A stretch of DNA of 63,036 nt from Azoarcus sp. (GCA_030656215.1 JAUSOD010000043.1:1-63036); one strand, 5' to 3'; positions 22,513 to 32,273 are shown, counted from the stretch's first letter. Numbers and translations: made by a program. The notes: generated by a model from the sequence alone, not told the origin.

Positions 22513-23255
22513 AGTTCCTGCAACTCCTTCAAGACCCGGCGCGACTGCAGTTGCTGTCCGCCGAGGTAGTGGTTGATCAGCGCGCGCAGCAGGCGCTTGG
22601 ACTGGGCCAGCGTCTCGCCGCGGGAAAATTCGCCGGCGGCCATGTCGATCAGGGTCTGGCCGCTCACTGTCAGCCCTTCCCCCCCGTCATTGGCGTGGGG
22701 GGCCGACGGGTGCGTATCGATCGGCATCGGCCCGTGTTCGATTCTATAGACGTAGCTTTGTGCCGACCGGATCGCGCCGCCCTGATCGGCTTCGGTATCG
22801 AGGGCAATGCCGTAGCCTAGCTCCTGCAACAGGGCCAGCTCGAAACGACGCAGGATAGGTGAGAGGCTCTCGCCGCGGCCGAGCGCGGTGTTCGCAGCTT
22901 CAAAGGCTTCGAACAGGGTTGGATGGGGGTCTTCCCGCGCCGTGAGTCGCAGCAGCAGTTCGTTGAGGTAATAGCCGCACAACAAGGACCGTCCGGTGAG
23001 CAGCGGCTGACCGCCGCGCCATTCGGCCCGGATCAGGGTCTTCACCTCACCGCCGCCGGTCCAGTCCATCAACAGGGGCTGAAAGGCCATCAGCACACCG
23101 CGTAATGCTGACATCGGACGCCGCGCGCCTTTGGCGGCAAGCGCGACACGGCCATGATCGCGCGAAAACACCTCGACGATCAGGCTGGTTTCGCGCCAGG
23201 GCAGCGTGTGCAGCACCCACGAGGGCTGCTGCTCGATGCGTTGTTTCAGCCCCAC
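22509..23255 (-). CDS. recO: DNA repair protein RecO
   Basis: RecO helps load RecA onto SSB-coated single strands in the RecFOR pathway. The 248-residue protein has the N-terminal OB-fold ([33 protein letters not shown]) and the helical C-terminal part with [14 protein letters not shown] and [14 protein letters not shown]. The zinc cysteines found in some RecO proteins are absent, which is common in proteobacteria. The start codon is GTG. It lies 12 nt downstream of era and overlaps pdxJ, as in the conserved rnc-era-recO-pdxJ-acpS order. Confidence 0.95.
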   Translation of the reverse strand: MGLKQRIEQQPSWVLHTLPWRETSLIVEVFSRDHGRVALAAKGARRPMSALRGVLMAFQPLLMDWTGGGEVKTLIRAEWRGGQPLLTGRSLLCGYYLNELLLRLTAREDPHPTLFEAFEAANTALGRGESLSPILRRFELALLQELGYGIALDTEADQGGAIRSAQSYVYRIEHGPMPIDTHPSAPHANDGGEGLTVSGQTLIDMAAGEFSRGETLAQSKRLLRALINHYLGGQQLQSRRVLKELQEL

Positions 23256-23267
23256 GACGGCGCCGGA

Positions 23268-24188
23268 TTACTCGTAGCCCAGGCTCTTGAGCGCACGCTC
23301 GTCATCGGCCCAACCGCTCTTGACCTTGACCCAGACCTCAAGGAAAACCTTGCCGTCGAACAGCTTTTCAAGCTCGACCCGGGCCTCGCTCGAGATCCGC
23401 TTGAGCTTTTCGCCGCCTTTTCCGATCACGATGCCCTTGTGCCCGGCCTTGTCGACGATGACGGCCGCGTGGATCCGGCGCAGATTGCCTTCGATCTCGA
23501 ACTTCTCGATTTCCACCGCAATACCGTAGGGCAACTCATCGCCGAGCAGGCGGAACAGCTTCTCGCGCAGGAACTCCGACGCAAGGAAGCGCTCGCTGCG
23601 ATCGGTGATTTCGTCTTCCTGATACAGCGGCGCGGCCTCGGGCAGCAGCCCGGTGGCGGTGGCGATCAGTGCATCGCAATTGCTGCCGCGCTCGGCCGAC
23701 AGGGGCACGATCTCGGTGAACTCGCGCAGGCCACGGATGCTGTCGATAAAGGGCAGCAAACGGGTCTTGTCCTTGAGCTGGTCGACCTTGTTGATCACCA
23801 GGATCACTTTCGCATCCGCCGGAATCACCTCCAGCACGCGGCGGTCGTCGTCGCTCATGCGTCCGGCTTCGATCACGAAGAACACCAGATCCACATCGGA
23901 CAGGACCTGCGACACCGTGCGGTTCATCGAACGGTTGAGCGCATTGCGATGCTGGGTCTGAAAACCCGGTGTGTCGACAAAGATGAACTGGGCGGCATCG
24001 TTGGTCAGGATGCCGGTTACGCGATGGCGGGTGGTCTGGGCCTTGCTCGACACGATGCTGATCTTTTGTCCGATCAGCCGGTTCAGCAGCGTCGACTTGC
24101 CCACATTGGGCCGACCGACGATGGCGACGAAACCGGTGCGGAAGCCGGGCTTGGCCACGGCTTCGTTGGTGTCCGGGGGAGTGTTCAT
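23268..24188 (-). CDS. era: GTPase Era
   Basis: Era is a Ras-like GTPase that binds the 3' end of 16S rRNA and assists 30S maturation. The 306-residue protein shows G1 GRPNVGKST (residues 25-33), G3 DTPG and G4 NKVD, followed by a C-terminal KH domain with the [10 protein letters not shown] loop. The N-terminal 15 residues before the G domain are variable. The start ATG overlaps the rnc stop by 4 nt (ATGA). rnc and era are cotranscribed in many proteobacteria and both act in rRNA processing. Confidence 0.98.
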   Translation of the reverse strand: MNTPPDTNEAVAKPGFRTGFVAIVGRPNVGKSTLLNRLIGQKISIVSSKAQTTRHRVTGILTNDAAQFIFVDTPGFQTQHRNALNRSMNRTVSQVLSDVDLVFFVIEAGRMSDDDRRVLEVIPADAKVILVINKVDQLKDKTRLLPFIDSIRGLREFTEIVPLSAERGSNCDALIATATGLLPEAAPLYQEDEITDRSERFLASEFLREKLFRLLGDELPYGIAVEIEKFEIEGNLRRIHAAVIVDKAGHKGIVIGKGGEKLKRISSEARVELEKLFDGKVFLEVWVKVKSGWADDERALKSLGYE

Positions 24189-24862
24189 TTTTTCCTCAAT
24201 TTGGCCAGTGCGAGCTCGGCCGATTGCTGTTCTGCCGCACGCCGGCTGCTACCCCGGCCTACGGTGCGCAGCGAGAACTTGGGCACCTCGCACGAAACCT
24301 CGAATTCCTGTGCGTGGGCTTCGCCGAGCACCTGAACCATGGTGTATGTGGGTAGCGCAATTTTGCGCCCTTGCAGCCACTCCTGCAGTGCCGTTTTGGG
24401 GTCTTTGGAAGGCGTGGCGGGATTGATCTCGGCAATCAACGGAAGGTAGAGACTATCGATCACGTTCTTTGCTGCGGGAAATCCGGCATCGAGAAAGACC
24501 GCAGCAAACAAGGCTTCGAGCGCATCAGCAAGAATGGAAGGGCGCCGGAATCCGCCTGAGCGGAGTTCGCCTTCGCCCAGACGCAGACATTCGCCGAGTT
24601 GCAGTTCGAGTGCCAGCCGGTGCAAGGCCTCTTGCCGAACCAGCGAAGCCCGCACGCGAGACAGCTCACCTTCACGCAAATCGGCGAAGCGATCGAATAG
24701 CGCGATGGAGGTCACGCAGTTGAGGACACTGTCGCCCAGAAACTCCAGCCGCTCGTTGTTTGGAAAACCGAAGCTGCGGTGAGTCAGCGCCTGCTGCAGG
24801 AGATCGGGATTGGTGAAAACGTGCCCAAGTTGTTGCTGCAGCCGATCAAGAAAAACGGACAT
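24185..24862 (-). CDS. rnc: Ribonuclease III
   Basis: RNase III cleaves double-stranded RNA, including the 30S rRNA precursor. The 225-residue protein has the catalytic signature [12 protein letters not shown] (residues 36-47, acidic Glu40 and Asp44), the second acidic cluster [13 protein letters not shown], and a C-terminal double-stranded RNA-binding domain from [13 protein letters not shown] on. The start codon overlaps the stop of the upstream DUF4845 gene by one base (TGATG). In E. coli rnc autoregulates through its leader; here its 5' end is inside the operon, so that mechanism would have to differ. Confidence 0.98.
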   Translation of the reverse strand: MSVFLDRLQQQLGHVFTNPDLLQQALTHRSFGFPNNERLEFLGDSVLNCVTSIALFDRFADLREGELSRVRASLVRQEALHRLALELQLGECLRLGEGELRSGGFRRPSILADALEALFAAVFLDAGFPAAKNVIDSLYLPLIAEINPATPSKDPKTALQEWLQGRKIALPTYTMVQVLGEAHAQEFEVSCEVPKFSLRTVGRGSSRRAAEQQSAELALAKLRKK

Positions 24863-25242
24863 CAGGGCTTGGCGCTCGAAACCTGGAAGTCAAGCAGCAG
24901 GCTGACGTTGCCGGCAACCGGCACCTTGCGCGAATACTCGGCCTCGACCACCACCTTGCCGGCCTGCTTGCTGATCATCAGATCCGCACCGGTGATGGTG
25001 CTGACGTCATCGATCTGCCCGCGACGGTCGAAACTGCGGCGCAGTTCCGAGACCGGCGCACCCCCATCGCCTTCGTCGGCGATGATCTTCACGATACGCT
25101 GCACCGACATGTATTCATTGATTGCCGGAACGGTGCGGAAAGCAACAAGCAGGACGAATGCGAGAAAGGCGCCGACGATCAGTACGCTGATCAGGCTCAG
25201 GCCGCGCTGGCGAGATTGAATCATGGAGTCGTTCCCCGTCAT
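24862..25242 (-). CDS. DUF4845 membrane-anchored protein between lepB and rnc
   Basis: This 126-residue protein has one N-terminal transmembrane segment ([21 protein letters not shown]) preceded by RQRG, reminiscent of a pilin-like leader, and a soluble C-terminal domain ending in LLLDFQV. It matches the DUF4845 family, typically found exactly here between lepB and rnc in betaproteobacteria. Its function is unknown. Both ends overlap neighbours by one base (TGATG), so it is tightly coupled. An internal ATG at 25224 with GGGGAA upstream gives a 120-residue product and is a serious alternative start. Confidence 0.88.
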   Translation of the reverse strand: MTGNDSMIQSRQRGLSLISVLIVGAFLAFVLLVAFRTVPAINEYMSVQRIVKIIADEGDGGAPVSELRRSFDRRGQIDDVSTITGADLMISKQAGKVVVEAEYSRKVPVAGNVSLLLDFQVSSAKP

Positions 25243-26030
25243 CAGTGGAAGCGGCCGATGCGCTTCATGTCATTGAAATTGAACCAGATGAAGAAGGCCC
25301 GGCCGACGATGTTCTGGTCCGGCACGAAGCCCCATACCCGACTGTCGCTACTGGCATCACGATTGTCGCCCATGACGAAGTAATGGCCGGCAGGCACGGT
25401 GCAACTGACACCGCCGCTAGTATAGGTACAGTTATCCCGGTAGGGGTAGTTCAGCACCTGGCTCACGAAGGCCGGGGCTTCACGCTCGATCAGGATCGAG
25501 TGCTCGACCTCGCCGAGCTTTTCCGAAAACTGGGGCGAGTAATACAGGCGATCCGGATGCAGGTAGGTGCCGGACTCGTCGATCGCCACCGCTTCGCCAT
25601 TGATCTGCAGCCGCTTGTTGATGTACTCGACCTTGTCGCCCGGCAGTCCGACGACGCGTTTGATGTAATCGAGCGAGGGATCGGCCGGATAGCGGAACAC
25701 CATGACATCGCCACGCTTCGGATCATTGAGATCGATGATCTTCTGGTTGATCACCGGAAGCCGAATGCCATAGGTGAACTTGTTTACCAGGATGAAATCC
25801 CCCACCAGAAGCGTCGGGATCATGGAGCCCGAAGGGATCTTGAAGGGCTCGACGATGAATGAGCGCAAGCCGAACACGATCAGGATCACGGGGAAGAAGC
25901 TCGCACCATACTCGACCCACCAGGGCGACGGTGCGTCCGCAGCGCGGTGCTTGCGTGCGTAGAAACGATCGGCCATCCACAACAGGCCGGACGCCAGCAA
26001 CAAGACAAAAAGGATCAGGGCAAAGTTCAC
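25242..26030 (-). CDS. lepB: Signal peptidase I
   Basis: LepB cleaves signal peptides of exported proteins at the outer face of the inner membrane. The 262-residue protein has two N-terminal transmembrane segments (residues 3-20 and about 45-60). Then come box B PSGSMIPTL with nucleophile Ser69, box D YIKRVVGLPGD with general-base Lys124, and box E GDNRDASSDSR. It lies between lepA and the DUF4845 gene, the usual lepA-lepB pairing. Its clients in this window would include MucD, RseB and the RND adaptor. Confidence 0.98.
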   Translation of the reverse strand: MNFALILFVLLLASGLLWMADRFYARKHRAADAPSPWWVEYGASFFPVILIVFGLRSFIVEPFKIPSGSMIPTLLVGDFILVNKFTYGIRLPVINQKIIDLNDPKRGDVMVFRYPADPSLDYIKRVVGLPGDKVEYINKRLQINGEAVAIDESGTYLHPDRLYYSPQFSEKLGEVEHSILIEREAPAFVSQVLNYPYRDNCTYTSGGVSCTVPAGHYFVMGDNRDASSDSRVWGFVPDQNIVGRAFFIWFNFNDMKRIGRFH

Positions 26031-26078
26031 GCAGACTCCCGTCGGTTATCGGTGTTTTGAAGGCGTCGGAGCACGCGC

Positions 26079-27875
26079 TTACTTGGTTTCGTCGGTACGC
26101 AGCACGGCAAGGAAGGCTTCCTGAGGAATTTCGACATTGCCGACCTGCTTCATGCGCTTCTTGCCTTCCTTCTGCTTCTCGAGCAGCTTCTTCTTGCGGC
26201 TGATGTCGCCACCGTAGCACTTGGCCAACACATTCTTGCGCAGGGCCTTGATCGTTTCGCGGGCGACGATGTTCGAGCCGATGGCCGCCTGTATCGCCAC
26301 ATCGAACATCTGCCGCGGGATCAGCCCACGCAGCTTGGCGGTCAGTTCGCGACCGCGGAACTGGGCAGTGACCCGGTGCACGATGACCGACAGTGCATCG
26401 ACCTTTTCGCCCCCGACCATCAGGTCGAGCTTGACCAGATCGGCCGCGCGGTACTCCTTGAACTCGTAATCGAGCGAGGCATAGCCACGAGATACCGACT
26501 TCAGCTTGTCGAAGAAATCCATCACCACTTCGTTCATCGGCAGGTCATAGATGAGCTGCACCTGGCGACCGTGGTAACGCATGTCGACCTGGGCGCCACG
26601 CTTCTGGTTGCAAAGCGTGATGACCGGGCCCACGTATTCCTGCGGCATGAAAATCGTCGCAGTGATGATAGGCTCGCGGATTTCCTGGTACTTTCCGGGG
26701 TCGGGCAGCTTGAACGGATTCGCGACGTAGATGATCTCGCCACTGTTCAGCACCACCTCATAAACCACCGTTGGTGCGGTGGTGATGAGGTCCATGTCGA
26801 ACTCGCGCTCAAGTCGCTCCTGCACGATGTCCATGTGCAGCAGACCGAGGAAGCCGCAGCGGAAGCCGAAACCCAGCGCCTGCGACACTTCCGGCTCGAA
26901 CTGCAGCGATGCGTCGTTGAGCCTGAGTTTTTCGAGCGAGTCGCGCAATTGCTCGTACTCGCTCGACTCGATCGGATACAGGCCCGCAAAGACCTGCGGC
27001 TGAATTTCCTTGAATCCGGGCAAGGCTTCGGTTGCCGGCTTGCCGACCAGGGTCACGGTATCGCCGACCTTGGCCGCTTCCAGTTCCTTGATGCCGGCGA
27101 TGATGAAGCCAACCTCGCCAGCAACCAGTTGTTCGCGGTTCAGCGATTTGGGCGTAAATACCCCAACCTGCTCGCACAGGTACTGCGACCCGTTCGACAT
27201 CAGCAGGATCTTGTCTTTCGGCTTCAGTACCCCGTCGACCACCCGGACGAGCATCACGACGCCCACATAGTTGTCGAACCAGGAGTCGATGATCAGCGCT
27301 TTAAGCGGGCCTTCCGGATTGCCTTTGGGCGCCGGGATGCGCGCAATGACGGCCTCGAGTACCTCTTCGATACCGAAACCGGTCTTGGCTGAACACAGGA
27401 TGGCCTCGGTCGCATCCACACCGATGACATCCTCGATTTCCTGCCGCGCGTTTTCCGGATTGGCCGCCGGCAGATCGATCTTGTTCAGCACCGGAACGAC
27501 CTCGACCCCCTGATCGAGTGCGGTATAGCAGTTCGCCACTGTCTGCGCCTCGACACCCTGCGATGCGTCGACCACCAGCAATGCGCCTTCGCATGCCGCC
27601 AGCGAGCGGCTGACTTCATAAGAGAAGTCCACATGCCCCGGGGTGTCGATCAGGTTCAGGTTGTAGACCTTGCCGTCCTTCGCCTTGTACTGCAACGATG
27701 CGGTCTGGGCCTTGATGGTGATGCCCCGCTCACGCTCGATGTCCATCGAGTCGAGCACCTGGGCCTCCATCTCGCGGTCGGAGAGTCCGCCGCAAAAGTG
27801 GATCAGTCGGTCGGCCAGCGTGGACTTACCGTGGTCGATATGGGCAATGATGGAGAAGTTTCGTATATGTTGCAT
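26079..27875 (-). CDS. lepA: Elongation factor 4 (back-translocating GTPase LepA)
   Basis: LepA/EF4 is a ribosomal GTPase involved in translation fidelity and 30S biogenesis. The 598-residue protein starts [19 protein letters not shown] and shows G1 [10 protein letters not shown]3 DTPGHVDF and G4 NKIDLP, EF-G-like domains II, III and V, and the LepA-specific C-terminal domain ([20 protein letters not shown]). The frame is open for another 74 codons upstream, but homology begins at ATG 27875. There is no clear Shine-Dalgarno. An intrinsic terminator ends 8 nt before this codon, which makes the origin of the mRNA 5' end an open question. Confidence 0.97.
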   Translation of the reverse strand: MQHIRNFSIIAHIDHGKSTLADRLIHFCGGLSDREMEAQVLDSMDIERERGITIKAQTASLQYKAKDGKVYNLNLIDTPGHVDFSYEVSRSLAACEGALLVVDASQGVEAQTVANCYTALDQGVEVVPVLNKIDLPAANPENARQEIEDVIGVDATEAILCSAKTGFGIEEVLEAVIARIPAPKGNPEGPLKALIIDSWFDNYVGVVMLVRVVDGVLKPKDKILLMSNGSQYLCEQVGVFTPKSLNREQLVAGEVGFIIAGIKELEAAKVGDTVTLVGKPATEALPGFKEIQPQVFAGLYPIESSEYEQLRDSLEKLRLNDASLQFEPEVSQALGFGFRCGFLGLLHMDIVQERLEREFDMDLITTAPTVVYEVVLNSGEIIYVANPFKLPDPGKYQEIREPIITATIFMPQEYVGPVITLCNQKRGAQVDMRYHGRQVQLIYDLPMNEVVMDFFDKLKSVSRGYASLDYEFKEYRAADLVKLDLMVGGEKVDALSVIVHRVTAQFRGRELTAKLRGLIPRQMFDVAIQAAIGSNIVARETIKALRKNVLAKCYGGDISRKKKLLEKQKEGKKRMKQVGNVEIPQEAFLAVLRTDETK

Positions 27876-27883
27876 GCGCACGC

Positions 27884-27906
27884 AAAAAGGGTGCCTTTCG
27901 GCACCC
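27884..27906 (-). terminator. Intrinsic terminator immediately before lepA
   Basis: On the minus strand, GGGTGCC-GAAA-GGCACCC is followed directly by TTTTT. This is a perfect 7-bp stem with a GNRA tetraloop and a U tract (27884-27888). It follows the glutaredoxin-like gene and ends the sigma-E operon, yet its U tract stops only 8 nt short of the lepA ATG. Confidence 0.88.
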
Positions 27907-27928
27907 GTTTCGGAATTGGTTGGCCTCG

Positions 27929-28189
27929 TCAAGCCGTGGATTCTAGCGGAAAAGCACCGCAATAGGCACGAACGGCTGGTTCGTCGAGATGATAGTGGCA
28001 GAGTTCTTTGTCGCCATGCAGCACGACCGGCACCAGTTCGTCCCAGCGTGCCTCCAGTGCGGGGTGCTGATCCACATCCACGACCTCGACTGTCCACCCG
28101 AGTTCGGCAGCCACCGGAGCAAGGGCATCGACGAGTTCATGGCACAGATGGCACCACTCGCGGCTGAGCACGGTCAGTTGGCGCTGCAT
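27929..28189 (-). CDS. Glutaredoxin-family protein (DUF836 type)
   Basis: This 86-residue thioredoxin-fold protein has an N-terminal CHLC (CxxC) redox motif in [16 protein letters not shown] and the usual [15 protein letters not shown] / [11 protein letters not shown] strand-helix pattern. It is likely a small thiol-disulfide protein; its partner is unknown. ATG 28189 overlaps the mucD stop by one base (TGATG); a GTG codon directly upstream would add one residue. It is the last gene of the rpoE-rseABC-mucD transcript and is followed by an intrinsic terminator. Inclusion in that operon suggests a role in envelope or oxidative stress, which is inference. Confidence 0.87.
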   Translation of the reverse strand: MQRQLTVLSREWCHLCHELVDALAPVAAELGWTVEVVDVDQHPALEARWDELVPVVLHGDKELCHYHLDEPAVRAYCGAFPLESTA

Positions 28190-29610
28190 CACTTGCCCGC
28201 GCGCAAACCGACATAGGAGGCGGACTCGCCTCGCTGCACCAACAGGCTGAGGTGCTGCCCTTCCCTGAGCTCCGAGAGGAGACTGTTGAACGTATCGACT
28301 GAATCAAGTGCGGTGTGCTTGCCACTCAGGATCAGTGCCAGCACCCTGTCGCCCGAGCGGAGCGTGGCGCGTGCAGCGGGCCCTTCCACACGATCGACAA
28401 GCAGACCTTGCTCTGCGCCACGCTCATGCCCTTTCGCCAGGGGCGGCTTGATCAGGACGAGTCCGAGCGGATTCGTGGTGGCGCCCGTGGCTCGCACCTT
28501 GATTGCGCGCGGAGCATCCGGGTCCTGCCACTCACCGAGCGTCACGCTCAAGGCCTGCCGGGCAGCACCGCGAAAGATGTCCATCTTGACCATTGCGCCG
28601 GGTCGGCTTGCAGCGACGATGCGCGGCAGATCGCTTGAATTTCCCACCTGTTTGCCCGCAAAGCCGACGATCACATCACCACGGACAACGCCCGCGCGTG
28701 CAGCCGGGCTGCCCGGCTCGACGCCACTGACCAGGGCGCCCGCCGCCCGCGGGAGTCCGAAGCTCTCGGCCAGCTCGCGGGTGACTTCCTGGATTGCCAC
28801 CCCGATGCGCCCGCGCTGGACTCGCCCATTCGCACGCAATTGTTGCTGCATGTCCATCGCAACATCAATCGGTATCGCGAACGACAAGCCCATGAATCCA
28901 CCGGTGCGACTATAGATCTGGGAATTGATCCCGATCACCTCGCCCTTGAGATTGAACAGGGGCCCACCCGAGTTTCCCGGATTGATGGCGACATCCGTCT
29001 GGATGAACGGGACGAAGTTCTCGTCCGGCAAACTGCGTTCCTTGGCGCTCACAATACCGGCTGTCACCGTCTGCTCGAAACCGAAGGGCGAGCCGATCGC
29101 CAGTACCCACTCCCCCACCTTCAGCCGCGATGGATCTCCGAGCGTGACGCGCGGAAGCCCACTCGCATCGATCCGGATCAGGGCGATATCGCTGCGGGCA
29201 TCGGCACCGATCACCTGCGCGCGATATTCGCGCTTGTCGGCAAGACGAACGAGGATTTCTTCGGCATCCTCCACAACGTGGGCATTGGTCAGGATATAAC
29301 CGTCGGCGCTGATGATGAACCCGGATCCGAGCGACTCATTGTCCGGCGCACTGTCTGGCGCAGCCCCCGGAGAACGCGGTGGCCGGGGAATGAAGCGACG
29401 GAAGAAGTCGAACATGGGGTCGCCCTCATCCAGCTCGGGAAGACCACGTACCTTGGAGCCTTGACTGGAAATGGCACTGATATTGACCACTGCCGCACCC
29501 TGACGCTCCACCAGCGCGGTAAAGTCGGGCAGCACGCCGGCAACTGCCGCATGCAGCGCCAGGACGTGGAGGGCCACGGCAAACAACGCACTACGAAGCA
29601 TGAGGATCAT
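28189..29610 (-). CDS. mucD: Periplasmic serine protease MucD (DegP/HtrA family)
   Basis: MucD degrades misfolded envelope proteins and lowers sigma-E-type signalling in Pseudomonas. The 473-residue protein has a signal peptide (LRSALFAVALHVLALHAAVAG) and a trypsin-like domain with the triad His111 (TNAHVVEDA), Asp141 (SDIALIRI) and Ser214 (GNSGGPLF). Two PDZ domains follow (about 265-360 and 380-470). ATG 29610 forms an ATGA overlap with the rseC stop, which decides the start over the longer frame. Its presence inside the rpoE operon, as in Pseudomonas algU-mucABCD, supports the MucD name over DegP or DegQ. Confidence 0.94.
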   Translation of the reverse strand: MILMLRSALFAVALHVLALHAAVAGVLPDFTALVERQGAAVVNISAISSQGSKVRGLPELDEGDPMFDFFRRFIPRPPRSPGAAPDSAPDNESLGSGFIISADGYILTNAHVVEDAEEILVRLADKREYRAQVIGADARSDIALIRIDASGLPRVTLGDPSRLKVGEWVLAIGSPFGFEQTVTAGIVSAKERSLPDENFVPFIQTDVAINPGNSGGPLFNLKGEVIGINSQIYSRTGGFMGLSFAIPIDVAMDMQQQLRANGRVQRGRIGVAIQEVTRELAESFGLPRAAGALVSGVEPGSPAARAGVVRGDVIVGFAGKQVGNSSDLPRIVAASRPGAMVKMDIFRGAARQALSVTLGEWQDPDAPRAIKVRATGATTNPLGLVLIKPPLAKGHERGAEQGLLVDRVEGPAARATLRSGDRVLALILSGKHTALDSVDTFNSLLSELREGQHLSLLVQRGESASYVGLRAGK

Positions 29611-30071
29611 GAGCTTTGCGGATGGGTGCAGGATTGATCGCGGAGTAGCGACATGTTCAAACCACCGCGCCAACGCCTGCTGCGAGCGAGTATCCGATTG
29701 ATCATGACGGCCAGACCGAGCCCGGCGAGGGCGCCGAGTCCGGCGCCGAGATCTCCCTGTGCCACCCCGGCGACGTTACTGCCGGCTGCGGCACAGGCCA
29801 GCATGAGTCCTGCACCCAGACCGTAACTGAGCAGCGCCGCCCGTAAAGGGGCGCCATCGGGGATCGCGATGCTGACGCGATCGCCTGGGTGAAGGCCAAA
29901 GGGATCGGGCAGCACGAATACCTGCTTGGGCGCACCGAAAGCATCGCTAATCCGCATCGAGCGACATCCGCCGGGTTCGTCGCAGCGCCCACAGCCACCC
30001 TGTCGCTCACTGATACGCACCCACGCCTGCCCCTTGTCGACACGAACAACCTCCGCGGGCACCGAAGTCAT
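29607..30071 (-). CDS. rseC: RseC/MucC family inner-membrane protein
   Basis: This 154-residue protein has four N-terminal cysteines (QGGCGRCDEPGGC) and two central transmembrane helices (AALLSYGLGAGLMLACAAAG; LGALAGLGLAVMINRILA), the plan of RseC/MucC. In E. coli RseC takes part in reducing SoxR and in modulating sigma-E activity. The start overlaps the rseB stop by 4 nt (ATGA) and its own stop overlaps mucD the same way. The cysteine cluster suggests redox or metal binding. Confidence 0.9.
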   Translation of the reverse strand: MTSVPAEVVRVDKGQAWVRISERQGGCGRCDEPGGCRSMRISDAFGAPKQVFVLPDPFGLHPGDRVSIAIPDGAPLRAALLSYGLGAGLMLACAAAGSNVAGVAQGDLGAGLGALAGLGLAVMINRILARSRRWRGGLNMSLLRDQSCTHPQSS

Positions 30072-31039
30072 TTCTGCACAGCCTCGACGCTCTCGGCTAT
30101 CTTCTGCGCGGTCTTTGCGGGAACCTCGCCAAGTGCGGTCACGAGCATGCCACCGACGACACGCTTGAAGATGTTGATTGCTCCGCTCGACGATGCGCCC
30201 GCCACGGGCGCCTCGCCGTCGGTGCCAACCGGCTCGATGAAGACCGACACGGCCGCCAGACCGTCACTGAACACCAGATGCAGCGCCTCCCCTCGCTCCG
30301 GGCCCAGGGGCCGACGTACAACCGAACTCAGCTCGAAGCCGGGCACAGGACTGGCCAGCATCCAGCCGGCGTCTGCCTTGCTCATCTGATCGCCGCGCAC
30401 GTTGACCACCCGCCACCCGTCGCCCTGGCGATAACGGGGCTTGAGCAAGTCCTTGTCGATCTCGCCACCGATGCGCAGGTCACTGAAGGTGAACTGCTCG
30501 ATCATCTCGCCGCGCTCATCGAGCATTCTCGACTTGAGCAGCAGGCCGGTCTGCATCTCTGCCCACAATACGTGAGCGTAGCGAAGCGCATCCCTGGGTT
30601 CGAGAATGATGGACTGTGCGTCGTAGCCGGCCACCCTGCCCACCTCACCCTTGCGGATACGATAGTTTTCCGCAAGACCGGCATAGGAAACCGGCAGCCG
30701 CGACGGAAACGCACGACGACTGCTCGCCTGGTCAATGATCACGGTCTGTTGATCGGGCAGCACGCAGCGCACCTCGCTGCTGCTCCGGATCACTTCTCGT
30801 GGACTGCCATCGAGCACTTCAAGCCGCTCGAACTGCCCTTCCCCATCGGCCCGATGGGCAATGCGTGAGGTCTCGATGTGCCTTCCGGACTGATAGCTGA
30901 ATGTGCCCACGTAGTTCAGTCGCTGGCTGGCCGATGAAATCCTGCCCAGCCAGGAGATCGGGTCCGTAGGCGGATCTGCACTTGCAAGAGGCTGAAAAAA
31001 AAGCGTACATAGTCCGACTGCGAGGGGCCAGAACCTCAT
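30068..31039 (-). CDS. rseB: Sigma-E regulatory periplasmic protein RseB/MucB
   Basis: RseB binds the periplasmic part of RseA and shields it from DegS-type proteolysis; it also senses lipids or lipopolysaccharide. The 323-residue protein has a signal peptide (WPLAVGLCTLFFQPLASA) and then the MucB/RseB LolA-like domain (SWLGRISSASQRLNYVGTF, YAHVLWAEMQTGLLLKSRM). A small C-terminal domain (GWMLASPVPGFELSSVV) follows. The start ATG overlaps the rseA stop by 4 nt. Length and order in rpoE-rseA-rseB-rseC are standard. Confidence 0.94.
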   Translation of the reverse strand: MRFWPLAVGLCTLFFQPLASADPPTDPISWLGRISSASQRLNYVGTFSYQSGRHIETSRIAHRADGEGQFERLEVLDGSPREVIRSSSEVRCVLPDQQTVIIDQASSRRAFPSRLPVSYAGLAENYRIRKGEVGRVAGYDAQSIILEPRDALRYAHVLWAEMQTGLLLKSRMLDERGEMIEQFTFSDLRIGGEIDKDLLKPRYRQGDGWRVVNVRGDQMSKADAGWMLASPVPGFELSSVVRRPLGPERGEALHLVFSDGLAAVSVFIEPVGTDGEAPVAGASSSGAINIFKRVVGGMLVTALGEVPAKTAQKIAESVEAVQK

Positions 31040-31578
31040 CGGACGCCTTCCTGCTGGAGTGTCGATACGGTCCGGACATATTGCACCGCAGCCGGCATCG
31101 GACCACCTCCGGTCATGGACTGATGAACAAACACATACTCACGATGTGCATCGTTCGCCGATACTGCGACAGGAGCCGATACCGACTGAATGGCAGGCTG
31201 TGCCGTAACACGTTGAATCGAGGCCACCGGTGCGACCACGGCATCATCCGAATACATCGTCGCCGCTACCAGGCCGACTGCGGCAACCCCCATCACCGAA
31301 GCCGCTATGGGCATCAGCGATTGCCAGAGGGAGCGGCGCAGGGGCTCATTGACGGAAGCGCGCGGTGCAAGCACGGTTGGCTCGTCGTCGAGTCCCGCCA
31401 TGACTCGTGAGGCCAGGTCGGGGGAGCCCTGATATTCACCGCGGATGGCGTCGCCGATCAGGCAATAGACACCCCAGTCCTTACGCAGTGCGTCGTCCCG
31501 ATTGAGACTATCAACCATGAGGCGCACCGATTGTTCGTCGAGATCGCCATCGATCAATGCAGAAAGTTTGTTATTCAT
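31036..31578 (-). CDS. rseA: Anti-sigma-E factor RseA/MucA
   Basis: RseA holds sigma-E inactive at the membrane until regulated proteolysis releases it. The 180-residue protein has the N-terminal cytoplasmic sigma-binding domain (MNNKLSALIDGDLDEQSV), one transmembrane helix (LMPIAASVMGVAAVGLVAATM, about residues 86-106), and a periplasmic tail. ATG 31578 is preferred: AGGTGA lies five nt upstream. A GTG at 31587 would add three residues but sits against the rpoE stop with poor spacing. The C-terminal tail ends QQEGVR, not in a clear YxF-type DegS signal, so the protease trigger may differ from E. coli. Confidence 0.93.
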   Translation of the reverse strand: MNNKLSALIDGDLDEQSVRLMVDSLNRDDALRKDWGVYCLIGDAIRGEYQGSPDLASRVMAGLDDEPTVLAPRASVNEPLRRSLWQSLMPIAASVMGVAAVGLVAATMYSDDAVVAPVASIQRVTAQPAIQSVSAPVAVSANDAHREYVFVHQSMTGGGPMPAAVQYVRTVSTLQQEGVR

Positions 31579-31587
31579 GCCAGTCAC

Positions 31588-32187
31588 CTACCAACGTTTA
31601 TCCGGCGCCGTGTCGAGCAACGGCCGCAGTCGTTCAGCAATCGCCTCACGGGCACGGAAGATCCGGGAACGCACGGTCCCGATCGGACAATCCATGATGT
31701 TGGCGATTTCCTCATAACTCAGTCCTTCCAGTTCGCGCAGCATGATCGCCGTTCGCAACTCCTCAGGCAGCACGGCCATCGCCTCATCCACTGTCTGGGC
31801 GATCTGCCGGCTCATCAGCAGGCGCTCTGGCGTATTGTTGTCGCGAAGCTGATCCCCATCTTCAAATGTCTCTGCCTCCTCGGAGTCATAACCGGTCGAA
31901 GTCGGTGCCCGACGTTTCTGCGACACCAGGTAGTTCTTCGCGGTATTGATGCCGATTCGGTATAGCCATGTGTAAAACGCACTGTCACCCCGGAACGAAC
32001 CCAAGGCGCGATAAGCCTTGATGAACGTTTCCTGGGCCACGTCTTCAACTTCGGCCGGATCGCGAATCAGTCGGGAAAGCAGGCGCTGCAGCTTGCGTTG
32101 GTATTTGGTTACCAACAGACTGAAGGCTTGCTTGTCGCCGCGCTGAACGCGTTCGACCAGCTGCTGATCGATTTCGCGATCGCTCAT
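31588..32187 (-). CDS. rpoE: RNA polymerase sigma-E factor (ECF, RpoE/AlgU)
   Basis: This 199-residue ECF sigma factor drives the envelope-stress regulon. Region 2 is QAFSLLVTKYQRKL...DVAQETFIKAYRAL...FYTWLYRIGINTAKNYL and region 4 is LPEELRTAIMLRELEGLSY plus the helix-turn-helix YEEIANIMDCPIGTVRSRIFR. It heads a run of six coupled genes (rseA, rseB, rseC, mucD, the glutaredoxin-like gene) and is divergent from nadB, as in E. coli. Candidate sigma-70 and sigma-E-like promoters lie within 115 bp upstream, consistent with autoregulation. Confidence 0.98.
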   Translation of the reverse strand: MSDREIDQQLVERVQRGDKQAFSLLVTKYQRKLQRLLSRLIRDPAEVEDVAQETFIKAYRALGSFRGDSAFYTWLYRIGINTAKNYLVSQKRRAPTSTGYDSEEAETFEDGDQLRDNNTPERLLMSRQIAQTVDEAMAVLPEELRTAIMLRELEGLSYEEIANIMDCPIGTVRSRIFRAREAIAERLRPLLDTAPDKRW

Positions 32188-32227
32188 TGGAGGTCTATTC
32201 TTCTTTGGAAAGTGACTAAACCGCAGA

Positions 32228-32257
32228 AGTATAAGCGACCGCTCGCAGAGTCAGCAA
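32228..32257 (-). promoter_or_regulatory. Candidate sigma-70 promoter of rpoE
   Basis: On the minus strand, TTGCTG (32252-32257) is separated by 18 nt from TATACT (32228-32233). That places a start about 35 nt before the rpoE ATG. The -10 box is strong, the -35 box moderate. Confidence 0.5.
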
Positions 32258-32273
32258 AATGAAGCAGTACGTC

